A stretch of 64,000 nucleotides of DNA from Anaeromyces robustus. Lineage: Eukaryota; Neocallimastigomycota; Neocallimastigomycetes; Neocallimastigales; Neocallimastigaceae. How positions within the stretch are numbered: the stretch's first letter is position 1; each line of letters begins with the position of its first letter. The translations under genes were made by a program, and so were the position numbers. Below, piece after piece: positions 25,444 to 36,560 of this stretch. The notes beneath the pieces are model-generated. The model did no database searches, was not told the origin of the DNA, and saw only the letters and a list, made by a program, of their open reading frames with translations. The stretch is taken from the NCBI GenBank assembly GCA_002104895.1, contig MCFG01000006.1, forward strand, positions 277,501 through 341,500. Direction: 5' to 3'.

Positions 25444-27994
25444 TTAAAGTATTCTTTTAAAATTAAAAAATTCATTTGGTATTGAATAGGTATTTTTATT
25501 ATTATCATATCTATATATAAATTTAATAATAAATGTTTTATTAATTTATATATATATATTAATTAAAAAATTTATTTCAATATTAATATATTAATGTATA
25601 CTTACAATCCCAGTATTTTTTTAGAATTCTGTATTTCTTTTGGTATAGATTTAAGTTTATTGTTTCCAATATAACTATAAATTATTATTTAAATATAATT
25701 TATAATTTATATGTATATGTTAATGTATAGAATTAGATTATTATTTATTATTCAAAAAATCCTTTATATATTATTATTATTTTTTTTTCATTATTATCTT
25801 ATAATAATATATAGAATATTTACCATATTTTTAATTCAGGCAAATCATCAACAATCTCTTTTGGTAGTTCTTCTATTAAATTATTATTTAAAAAGCTTTA
25901 TTTATATATAATATAATATGAATTATTAAATGATCAAATAAATTTAAAATTATATAAAAATAATTATATATTGTTTTTTATTATATATATATATATATAT
26001 ATATATTAAATATATTACATACATCCATTTTAATTTCTTAAGATTGAAAAGTTCTGAAGGTATTTTTCTAATTCTGTTATTACTGAAATTTCTATATATA
26101 TAATGATAGTAAAAATATATTTATATTAATAGATTAACAGTTTTAATATATGAAAATAAAAAAAAAAAAAAAGAATGTTTTAATATAGAATAAAATAATA
26201 TTATAATAAAAATAATAATAAAAAAAAATATTCCTTACAAAGAATATAAATTGACTAAATAGCTGATTTCTTTAGGTATTGATACAATACTATTATTACT
26301 TATAGACCTTTATATTTTTTTAATAAAACGTAATTAATTATTTAATTGTTTTTAATTTGAATTATTATAATAATTATTATTATAAAAAAATAAAAAAAAA
26401 ATATTGATATCATACAATTTTTTAAGGTTCTTTAAGTTTTTAATTTCAGAAGGAATATTTATAATATCGTTGTAACTCAAATTTCTATTATAAAAAAATT
26501 TTTTTTGTTTGTTTATAAAAATATGTTTAAATAATCAAAATAGAAATTGAATATATATAATTATTAATAATTATTATTATTATTATATAATTATTATTAT
26601 TATAATTATTATTAATATTATTATTTGTACATTTCAACAAGATTTTCCATTTTTGTTATCTCTATTGGAAATTGTTTTAAATAATTATCCATCAAATCTC
26701 TATGTATATTTTAAAAAAAATTTTTTTCAAATATATTACATAATTAAATAATATTATTATAATTAAAATAAAAAAAAAAAAAGAGAATTAATTATTTTTT
26801 TTACTTTTTTTTTTTAAAGATATATATATATATGTATATAATATAAATAGATATTTACAAATATTTTATATTATTTAATAGAGAAAATCCATTAGGAAGA
26901 GAATATATATGTTTTTTCGATAAGTCGCTGTTAGTAAAAAAAAAAAAAAAAAAAAAGATTTTATAATTAATAAATTGTTGAGAAGAAAAAAATATCGTCG
27001 ACCTATATAAATATATAAATATAATATATATATATATTTACAGCTTTTCTATTTCTATTAATTCAGATATCGGAAGATCTATATATTTTTTATATTGTTC
27101 TAAGGAATTAATAATATCATCATATTTTTTAATACCAAATAAATTTACTCGTTGTTGAATTTCTTCAAAAATATGATGTAATTCTTTAGTTTCATCACGT
27201 CTACGATCTAATAATTGATTCACTTGTTCTACACATTCTTTTTCTTTTATTTCACAATGTTCCATTTTAATTAATAATTCTTTGATTAAATATTTAAATT
27301 CTAATGAAGATAAAGAATTTGGATTAATATCTTCTTTAATTGTATCCAATGATGAAATTTTTCCAAGGGATAAATTTATTTTATTTTTATTTTCATTATC
27401 AGTTTCATTCATCGTCCTATTCTCTGTCCTATTTTTGTTATTATTATCATTATCATTATTTTGATAATTATTATTAATTATATTTTGTAACTCTAAAAAT
27501 TTCTTTTCATGTTCATATAAAAGTTTTTCAGTTTTTTCTAAACGTGATTCATAATCTTTATTTCTAGATAATAATTCTTCTATAATAAATTGTTGTTCAT
27601 TAATAATTTTATTTTGTAATTTTAATTTTTCTTCTTGAAAAATTTGTTGATCATCTAATCTTTTTATATCTTCAAACGAAGAATTTTGATGAGCAATAAG
27701 ATCATTCAAAGTTTTTTGTACCGTTTGATTAATTTGAACTATTTGTTCATATTTTTGATTGGTATCTAACATATCATCATTTAATTTTTCAATTAAAGAT
27801 TTAGGATTTAAACGATCTTCTACTTTTTTTATAAAAGATTCTGGTAAATCATCATTTAATATTATTGTAGAACCATTTCTATTAATTAATGTCATATCAC
27901 TACGCATTAACTTTTTTTTATAATGATGATTTTTTATTCTCTTTATAAGATGTCTTGTTCTTGACTTTTTTTTCTTAACTAATGAAGTATCCAT
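25444..27994 (-). CDS. coiled-coil plus leucine-rich-repeat protein, one exon per LRR, nine exons
   Basis: Minus-strand exons: 27994-27042 (317 codons plus 2 nt), then 26927-26859, 26699-26631, 26484-26416, 26307-26239, 26091-26023, 25895-25824, 25674-25606 and 25510-25444; total 501 residues. Exon 1 starts with a basic, probably nuclear or membrane-binding stretch (KKKKSRTRHLIKRIK), then two Glu/Lys/Leu-rich coiled-coil regions (about 50-190 and 235-300) separated by an Asn-rich linker. Each of the eight following exons encodes one LRR of 23-24 residues of the pattern LxLSxNxIxxIPxEIxxLxxLxxL; exons 2-6 and 8 are exactly 69 nt and exon 7 is 72 nt. Every intron is phase 2 and falls in the first Leu/Ile codon of the repeat. 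The IPxEI pattern is that of Ras-suppressor/SHOC2-like LRRs, which bind proteins; no partner can be named. The final repeat ends in IL and stop. Confidence 0.85.
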
Positions 27995-28042
27995 TTTTTT
28001 TATTTTATTAATTAATTTTTCTTATAAGTATTAAGTAGAATT

Positions 28043-28197
28043 AATAGTAATCGAATAAGTAGTTTATCTTAAATTATTATACAGTTATTAGTAATAGAAT
28101 GAATATGTAGTTTATCTTATATTATTATACAGTTAATAATAATAGAATAGAATAAGTAGTTTATCTTAAATTATTATACAGTTAATAGTAATATAAT
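28043..28197. repeat. minisatellite, 48-49 bp unit, about three copies
   Basis: The landmark AGTTTATCTTA/T recurs at 28061, 28109 and 28158, each followed by ATTATTATACAGTTA and AGTAATA-like text. Copies differ by small substitutions and indels. It lies 50-200 bp before the ATG of the LRR gene, so within its promoter or 5' UTR. Confidence 0.85.
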
Positions 28198-28714
28198 AAT
28201 AAATTATTAGTTGTTTTTTTTTGTCTTTGTAAATTATAAATTAAATAATATTAAATATTCTTTTATTATTCTATCATATAAAATTTTTTAGTATATGAAC
28301 AAATCAAATTAAAATATGAATAAAATATCAAAACTTTTTTAGTTTTGTCACAGTTACCATTAAATATGTGAAAAGAGTAATTGTTTATTATTATTATAAT
28401 TATTATTATTATTAACTTTTTTCCTTATTTATATAATAATTGAACAATTTCTAATAAATTTTCACAATTCTAAATTATATTATATTTAACAAAATAGAAC
28501 AATTTCAAAGTTTTTTTTTTTTTAAAGAAAAAAAATTTAAACAAAAATTTTAAAAATTATGATATTTATTTTTTTTTTTTTTTAATACATATTTTTTTTA
28601 AAAAATAATAATAATAATAATAATAAGAATTATAATATAATATAAATATATATAAATTTAAATTAACAGTTTAATTAAATATTGATATTATATGCATATT
28701 AAAAAAAAGTGAAC

Positions 28715-28745
<31 letters not shown>

Positions 28746-29085
28746 TATAAAGTTACATAATAATATATATATTTAATTAATACTTGTTCAATAAAATTAT
28801 AAAACAAAAAATAAAGTTTTTAGGATGCATTTTTTAATACAATTTTATCATGGAATAAACTTTTAATAAAGTTTAATAATTATTTATCATTATTTGGTAT
28901 TTTAACTTAAACAAACAATCAATATTATATATTATATAATGTTTATATAAAATAAAAAAAAATATTATTTCGCAATAAAATAAATATAAAATAGTATATA
29001 CATTAACATGACTGCAGTTTTTTTTTTTTAACATATTTAAGTATGCAAAAAGGAAAAAAGGAAAAAAAAAAAAATTTTTTTACCA

Positions 29086-29160
<75 letters not shown>

Positions 29161-29602
29161 TTACAAATTAGTTATTCTTAGTTTTTCAATTTATAATAAT
29201 TATTATAATTTTTCAAATTAGTTATTCTTCAATATATATATAAATATATATAAATATATGTATATATAAAATTTCGGATTCAATTTTTTTTATTTTAAAC
29301 TTTCAGTTTAATAAATTTTTAAATTTTTATTTTTTAGTTTTGGTAAAAATATATATGTTATTTTTTACTGACAGATAACTTTGTTTTTTATTATTTTAAT
29401 TTTTATCTTTTTTATTTTAATAATATATATTCAGATATATATTATAATAATTAATTTATTTTTTTTTTTATTTTTATTTTAAAATTATGATTTACTGTTT
29501 ATTTTAATATTTGTTTATTTCTTTTTAAATTAATTTTTAACTTTTTTTTTGAGATAAAATTAAAAAAAAAAAAAAAAAACAATTTATTTTAATTGATCAT
29601 CA

Positions 29603-29603
29603 T

Positions 29604-29670
<67 letters not shown>
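29603..29670. repeat. (TTTA)n array upstream of the decayed dehydrogenase copy
   Basis: About 17 TTTA copies, followed by an ATTTT array at about 29715-29745. It lies about 250 bp before the pseudogene start. Confidence 0.9.
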
Positions 29671-29921
29671 TGCAATTAATTAATGTCACACTTTTTTTGT
29701 TTTATTTTTATGTTTATTTTATTTTATTTTATTTTATTTTATTTAATTTAATTTATAAAATGTTTAATAAGTGTACTATTAGTTTTAAAATATCTGATAA
29801 TTTAATATAATATTGTTTATTTCAATAAAAAAAAAAGCATGCCATAAGTAAATTATAAAACTAACATTTTAATATTCATAAAGTAAAATAAATAATTAGA
29901 TATATAGGTATTTATTTAAAT

Positions 29922-30390
29922 ATGAGTATTAAAAAAGTTGTTGTTCTTGGTAGAGGTGTATTTGATAATCAAATTTCATTTTCAATATGTTTATTATGGA
30001 TTTTATGATGTAAATATTTTATTATTAAAGTTCAAATAATTGAAAGAAGAACTAAAGTCCAATGAATAAAAGGAGAAATGCAAAAAATAATGAAAAAAAA
30101 AAAAAAAAGAAAATAGATAAAATAGATAAAATAACTTTCTATAGATGATTTTGTAAATAATAGTAATTTAATTGTTTTAATATAAAATACTTATTGTTTA
30201 TTGAAATATTTTAAAAAAAAGTTTATTTTAATAGTATAATTGTAATAATTGGCATATAAAAAAAGTAAATAGAAGAGGATTTCATACATTTACACATGAA
30301 AAATGTGCGCTAAATAAATGCTATGAAATTGTTTTGCTTAAATAAAAGAGAACAAGATATATTAGCAATATTATTATCGATATATTATAA
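29922..30390 (+). pseudogene. decayed copy of the neighbouring 3-hydroxyacyl-CoA dehydrogenase gene
   Basis: The first 54 bases from the ATG at 29922 align with the start of the intact gene at 32225: both read AAAAAAGTTGTTGTTCT and GGTGTA, giving KKVVVLG with the dinucleotide-binding turn altered. Further matches in order are ATTGAAAGA (about 30040), AAAGGAGAAATG (30069-30080), a GATAGTAAT-like block near 30155, and AGAACAAGATATATTAGC near 30350 against the intact AGAACAACCAGGATATATACT. Stops, indels and loss of the middle and end show it is dead. Like the intact gene it shows no introns. The right boundary is approximate. Confidence 0.8.
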
Positions 30391-31054
30391 ATAGTTATGA
30401 TAATATTTTTTATAATATTATATACTAATTAATTTGACCTTAATTAGTAAATTATTAATAACATCTATATTTTGTTACATCATCAAGAGTTAGATAATAA
30501 ATAAATAATAATTATATTAGAAAGAAAGAAAGAAAAAAAAATATAAAATGTATCTTAAAATGAAATAAATAATAATAAAGTTTAAATAATAATGATTTCC
30601 TTATAAAGAGAAAATAGAACACATTAAAATACACTAAATATAAAAAAAATAAATTAAATATATTATTAATTATTATTCAATATTTAAAATATTTAATGTA
30701 TTAATTATTCCATTAACTATTTCTTTTTTGTTTTGTTTTTTTATTTTTTTAAATTTATCCATCAATAAATTCCATAAATAAATTAGAAACAAAGTAGAAA
30801 TAGAAATAGAAATAAAATAGAAATAAAATAAAACATATACATACAATACATACATGCTAGATTAACAAAACAATTAATAATATTTTTTTACTGAGTGTAG
30901 CATTTCGGCAATGTACATGAAATTTTTTGCATTGACAGGTCCTTTACGCCACATTTCATATTGTAAATTTATATAAATATTTTTTAACGCCACATTTATA
31001 TAAAAAATTTTTAAGAGAGTTTATATACTAGTACTTGTATATTAAAACATTTCT

Positions 31055-31307
31055 TATTTATTTCATAATTTAAAGAATTATAAAAATAAATTTTAAATTT
31101 CACTTAATATTTTATTTATTTCATAATTTTAAGAATTATAAATATAAATTTTAAATTTCACTTAATATTTTATTTATTTCATAATTTAAAGAATTATAAA
31201 TATAAATTTTAAATTTCACTTAATATTTTATTTATTTCATAATCATAATTTAAAGAATTATAAATATAAATTTTAAATTTCACTTAATATTTTATTTATT
31301 TCATAAG
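31055..31307. repeat. tandem repeat, 58-bp unit, four copies plus part of a fifth
   Basis: Units run from ATTTATTTCATAATTTAAAG through AATTTCACTTAATATTTT. Copies are nearly identical; one carries an extra T and the last full copy has a short CATAAT duplication. The low divergence suggests recent expansion. Confidence 0.92.
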
Positions 31308-31583
31308 TTAAATAAAAAAAAAAAAAAGAAATATTAATAAAAAGAAGATACCACTAATAAATTGGTTTCATAAATCAATAATAAATAAAATATTGATTTT
31401 AATAATATAATAAATTTTTTATTAATTTAATTTATAAGCCACAATATAATACATTTAAATAATACGTTATTTTAATGCGCGATACATTTACGAAATACAT
31501 TGCAGAAATGCACACTTCCCATTTTTTTATACTAATTATTTTAGAATTAAAATTTAATTTTTTTATTTATAGGCAATTTATAT

Positions 31584-31585
31584 AT

Positions 31586-31672
<87 letters not shown>

Positions 31673-31675
31673 TTT
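31584..31675. repeat. (TTTA)n array, about 23 copies
   Basis: The longest pure tetranucleotide array in the window, ending in TTTTGTTT. It sits 550 bp upstream of the intact dehydrogenase gene. Confidence 0.95.
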
Positions 31676-32224
31676 TGTTTTTAATCATATAAATGGAATA
31701 CATTTTATTTTTAATGTATTAAATTTTTCCTTTTATTATTTATAAGCCACAATTAGTAAGGAATACATGTAGAAATATATCGTTATTTTCGATAGATAAA
31801 TCATTTTATTAATAAATAAAGTTTATTTATAAACACAAAATCTCTAAAAATAATTGTATACACATATTTAATTAAAAAATTAATTAAATAATTAAATTAA
31901 TAATTAATTTTTCTTATTTTTTTATTTATGAAAGTTACTCAATTTTTACTAAATTACTATAAATTACTATATTTAATAATAAATAAATAAATGAATCATA
32001 AATAAATAAATAAATAAATGAAGATAATAGAATATACCAATAAATTTTTATAGGCGAGAAAAAGTCAACTCATTTTTGAATTCTTTTTTAAAAAAAAAAC
32101 AAATTTTGTTTTTGTTTTTTTTTTGTTTTTTTTTTTTTTGTAAACAAATTTAAAAATAAATAAAATTATATCAAAATAAATAATAATAAAAATAAATAAA
32201 TAATAATAATAGTAATAATAAAAA

Positions 32225-33154
32225 ATGGGTTTTAAAAAAGTTGTTGTTCTCGGAGGAGGTGTACTTGGTTGTCAAATTGCCTTTCAATCAGCTTATTGTG
32301 GATTTGATGTAAGTATATTATTTAGAAGTCAAAGTTCAATTGAAAGAGCTAAACCAAGAATTGAATGGATAAGAGGAGAAATGTTAAAATCTATGGAACA
32401 AATGAAAACCGATAAAAATGCTTTTTGTAGAGGTTTTGCTGATAGTAATGATTTAACTGTTGAACAAATTGATGAATTAGAAGCTAAAGTTGAAAAGGCT
32501 TATAAAGAAATTAAATTAATTACAAGTTATGAAGAAGCTTGTAAAGATGCTGATGTAATTATTGAATCTATTGCCGAAGATCCTAAACAAAAAATGGAAA
32601 TTTATCAAAAATTACAATCTTATTTAGAAGAAAAAACTATTATTGTTACTAATTCATCAAGTTTACTTCCAAGTCAATTAGCTGATTTTACTGGAAGACC
32701 AGAAAAATTTTTAGCTTTTCATTTTGCTAATAAAATTTGGACTTGTAATATTGTTGAAATTATGGCCCATGATCGTACAGATCCTAAATATTTTGATGAA
32801 ATGGTAAAATTTGCCGAAGAAATTAGAATGATTCCATTAAAATTATCCAAAGAACAACCAGGATATATACTTAATTCTTTATTAATCCCATTCCTTGTTT
32901 CTGCTCTTAAATTATGGGTAGATGATGTCGCCGATGTAGAAACTATTGATAAAACATGGGAATTAAGTACTAGTGCTACATTAGGTCCATTTAAAATTAT
33001 GGATATTATTAATATCACTACAGTTTATAATGTTACCTCCATGATACCAAATTCAGATAAAAAAGTTCTTGAAAAATTAAAAGAAATGATAGATAATGGT
33101 AAAATGGGTGTCATTTCTGGTGAAGGTTTTTATAAATATGGAAAAGAAAATTAA
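32225..33154 (+). CDS. 3-hydroxyacyl-CoA dehydrogenase, bacterial (Lactobacillales/Firmicutes) type, single exon
   Basis: An uninterrupted 309-codon frame. Residues 6-15 (VVVLGGGVLG) form the GxGxxG dinucleotide-binding loop (G10, G12, G15); VTNSSSLLPS holds the catalytic Ser region (S144-S146), and AFHFANKIW holds the catalytic His (H166), paired with Glu in NIVEIM (E178). EQPGYILNSLLIPFL begins the C-terminal helical domain. The wording NSSSLLPSQLADFTGRPEKF and HFANKIW is that of the short 3-hydroxybutyryl-CoA/3-hydroxyacyl-CoA dehydrogenases of lactic acid bacteria rather than of fungal or animal HADH, where HFxNP is usual. The enzyme would oxidise 3-hydroxyacyl-CoA to 3-ketoacyl-CoA or the reverse. 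No targeting peptide is evident, so cytosolic. Absence of introns next to intron-rich neighbours supports lateral gain. A decayed copy lies 2.3 kb upstream. Confidence 0.9.
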   Translation: MGFKKVVVLGGGVLGCQIAFQSAYCGFDVSILFRSQSSIERAKPRIEWIRGEMLKSMEQMKTDKNAFCRGFADSNDLTVEQIDELEAKVEKAYKEIKLITSYEEACKDADVIIESIAEDPKQKMEIYQKLQSYLEEKTIIVTNSSSLLPSQLADFTGRPEKFLAFHFANKIWTCNIVEIMAHDRTDPKYFDEMVKFAEEIRMIPLKLSKEQPGYILNSLLIPFLVSALKLWVDDVADVETIDKTWELSTSATLGPFKIMDIINITTVYNVTSMIPNSDKKVLEKLKEMIDNGKMGVISGEGFYKYGKEN

Positions 33155-34189
33155 AATTAAAATTAAAATAATAAAAAAAAAATAAAGAAAATAAATAAAA
33201 AATAAATAAAAAAAAATAAATGAAAATTAATAAATAGAAATAATAAATAAAAATAAATAAATAGAAATAATAAATAAAAAAAATAAATAAATGAATAAAT
33301 AAAAAAGAATAAATAAAAAAGAATAAATAAAGAAATAAAGAAAGAAAAAATAATTTTACATTTTTTTTTCATTCTAATTAAAGTAAAAAAAAAAAATAAT
33401 TCTGTGTATATATATATTATATATTATATAAAATATATAATAATCAAATAATCAAATAGAGATCTTATTTTTTGATATTTTATATTAGTTAACTTTCGAA
33501 ATAAAATATATAAAAGAGAAAATTTAAAATATATACATATATAATTATTAAAATTGGATTAAAAAAAAAAACTAATAATTAAATTGTAAAAGAAGATATT
33601 ATATTTTATAAATTTTATAAATTTTATAAATAAAATAAAATAAAATAAAAGCATGTATATAAAAAAACAAAAATTACTTTTTATATAATAATAATAATAA
33701 TAATCTTATAATCTTAATAATTATTCCAATGGTTAAAATTTATTAATTTTATTATTTTATTATTAATTAATGGGATGGTGTATAGTCCATTAAATTTTTA
33801 TTTTTTTATTTTTTTTTATTTTATATAGTTTTCTTTTTTTTTTTTTTTTTTAATTAATATAATGGTATGTCATATATATGATCATATATTCTATAATCAT
33901 ATTATATTCTGTCAATATTAAAAATGATAAGTGACAATTTTTAAATATAAAAAAAATACATAAATTTATTATTATATAATAGGCACTTTTTATTTTTATT
34001 TTTTTATTTTTTTTTTCTTATTTATTTATTATTATTTTTTGTATTATTAATTATAACGTTTTTTTATTTATAATATTAATATTATAAATATATATATAAA
34101 TAAAAGGTAAGAGCATATTATATAAATGTAGTTTTGTTTTGATTGTTTATCAATTTGCTTTTAGATAATCAATTCATTATCATTAAAGA

Positions 34190-34226
<37 letters not shown>

Positions 34227-34426
34227 GTAGTAGTAGTAATATTAATAAATGGAATAATAAAAGTTAAAACTAAATTAGTATTATATAAAATAATATAAAA
34301 AATTAAAAGAAAAAAAATTATTATACAAAACTTAAGAAATAAAAAAGTAGAATTTTATACTTTTCTATTAGCTTGTTATAAAATCTTTTTTTTTTAATCA
34401 ACAATTATAATAAATAAATAAATAAA

Positions 34427-34459
<33 letters not shown>

Positions 34460-34557
34460 AAAATAAAATAAAATATATAAATAAATAAATAAATAAATAA
34501 ATAAGTAAATAAATGAATAAATAAATAAATAAATAAATAAATAAGTAAATAAATGAA

Positions 34558-34589
<32 letters not shown>

Positions 34590-35104
34590 AAATAAGCAAA
34601 TAATAAATAGATAAATAATAATAATAATAAAATATTAAATAAATAAATAATAAATAAATTAATATAAAATAAAATTCAATATTGAATTTCAATATTGAAT
34701 TTGATTTTGAATTTATATAGAATATTATTAATTATTATATACCCTTAATCAATTCATGGTGGGTTTTTTTTTTCTTTTTTCTTTTTTTTTATTTAATTTT
34801 ATAACCCCCAATATTTTAATAAACAGTAGTTTAATTTAAAAAAATAAAATAAAAATGTTCAAAATTAAATAATTAATACTGAAATATTATTTAATAGTAT
34901 TTCATATATGTAAAATAGTTTTAATAAGTTTGTATGTATACTTTTACTTTCTTTACAGTTTACAGTTTACAGTTCATAGTTTACATTTTTTTATATCTAA
35001 TTAGTCATAAATTATTAATTAATTGATTGATTAATTAATTATTTATTTACTTATTTATTTATATATTCATTCATATATTTATTTAAGTTTATTTATATAC
35101 TTGG

Positions 35105-35135
<31 letters not shown>

Positions 35136-36560
35136 TATATTTATTCATTTATTTATAAATATTTATTTACTCGGTTATTCATTTATTTATAAATATTTAT
35201 TTATTTATTCGATTATTTATTTATTTATTTAATTTATTTAGGTTAGCAAAATCATAAAAAAAAACTTTTTTTCTTATTTTTTCTTACTATTGTTAAAAAT
35301 CTTTTTTTCATTTTTTTTTTTTAATAAAGTTTTGTTAATAATAATTTAAATTTATTGATTGACTATTGAAATATATGCATGAATATATTGTTTCATATAT
35401 TATTTTACTGATCTTTTGTATTATTATCCAACAATAATTTAAAATAATATATGTAAAATCAATTTGATTATAAAACATAAATTTAAATTTAATTATAAAT
35501 TAACAAATTAATTATATTATTATTTTATATTCTATTCTATTCTAATATATTATATATTATATAGGTATTATATAATATTTCATTTTATATATTGTAATGT
35601 ATTGTAATATATTGTTAATATTTTGATGATAGAATTAAAAATTATATTTATATTTATATTTATATTTATAATAATATTAAGTATTAAATTTATCTCAAAA
35701 AAAAAAAAAAAAAATACAATTTTTATTATTAGAATATATTCTATTATATTATATGCATATATAAATAAATAGAATAAATAAATTATAAATTATATAGAAT
35801 TAACGTCATTAAAGATTTATTATTTATTATTATTTATATAATAATTAATAAATAAATAATTAATAATTAAATAATAAATAATAATTTTTTTTTTTTTTTT
35901 AACATTATATGGAAAAAAAATAATTAAAAAAAAGAATAATAATAATAATAATAATTATTTAATAATAATAATAAATAATAATAATAATATATATAAGAAA
36001 AAAAAAAAATTTTTTTAAAAGATTAATAACTTTTAATAGAAAAAAAAAATTATATAAAATAGAAAAGAATTTACTTCCTTATTTAATTCTTTTACTTTAT
36101 TTTTTTTTTAAAAAAAAATACTTAATTAGAAAATAATTTAATTTTTATTTATTAATTTAAAAAAAAAAGGTATATACATATATATTATATATATAAATAT
36201 ATAAATATTAATTTAAAACTATTTGAAATAAGTTAAATAATAATAAAAAAAATCAATATTTAAATATTAATATTCAAATCAATAATAATTATTAATTTCT
36301 TTTTTCTTTTTTTTTTTATATTATATTATCCATATATTTATATATAATTTTATATATATATATATTTTTTTCTTTTTTATATATATTTAATGTAATACTA
36401 ATTGAAATAAATCAAAATTTATATAATAATAAACAATAATGATTAACATATATAATAATTTTAAAAAATAATAATTAACAAAAAAAAAATAAATTTAAAA
36501 ATAACAACAACTACAAATAAATAAATAAAGTAAATAAAAAAAAAAATAATAATAATCAAT
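33155..36560. repeat. 3.4-kb spacer rich in AAAT/TTTA arrays
   Basis: Begins with A-rich sequence (likely 3' UTR of the dehydrogenase) made of AAATAAAT runs at 33180-33345. A long AAAT/AAATA array lies at about 34410-34600 and a TTTA-type array with GGTTA interruptions at about 35041-35232. A three-fold TTTACAG/TTTACA word occurs at about 34957-34985. Upstream of the ELO gene the last 100 bases are A-rich with CAACAAC, a plausible 5' leader. No gene seen; the reverse frames at 33163-33372 and 34405-34692 are repeat translations. Confidence 0.75.

Larger units (their letters stand above)
27995..29921. other. AT-rich spacer with minisatellite, AAT/ATT inverted array and TTTA array
   Basis: Starts upstream of the LRR gene. 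It holds a three-copy 48/49-bp repeat (28043-28197), an AAT run followed at once by an ATT run at about 29089-29160 that could fold on itself, and a (TTTA)n array at about 29603-29670. No gene seen. Confidence 0.7.
30391..32224. other. spacer between dead and live dehydrogenase copies, with repeats
   Basis: Contains a 58-bp tandem repeat (about 31055-31307), a (TTTA)n array (31584-31675), and two pairs of less AT-rich words: ACGCCACATTT near 30948 and 30988, and TTTATAAGCCACAAT at 31431 and 31739. A stretch at 30890-30960 (GTAGCATTTCGGCAATG, then TTTTTTGCATTGACAGG) is richer in G/C than its surroundings but matches nothing I recognise. The 31475-31684 plus-strand frame is mostly TTTA translation. 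Confidence 0.6.

Noticed and set aside
27282-27464. 60-codon frame opposite exon 1 of the LRR gene
   Set aside because: Antisense to the Asn-rich linker and coiled coil; no independent support.
32719-33018. 99-codon frame antisense to the dehydrogenase
   Set aside because: Antisense shadow; the sense frame holds all catalytic motifs.
34405-34692. 95-codon reverse-strand frame with apparent hydrophobic repeats
   Set aside because: Pure consequence of the AAAT array, which has no stop in this frame.
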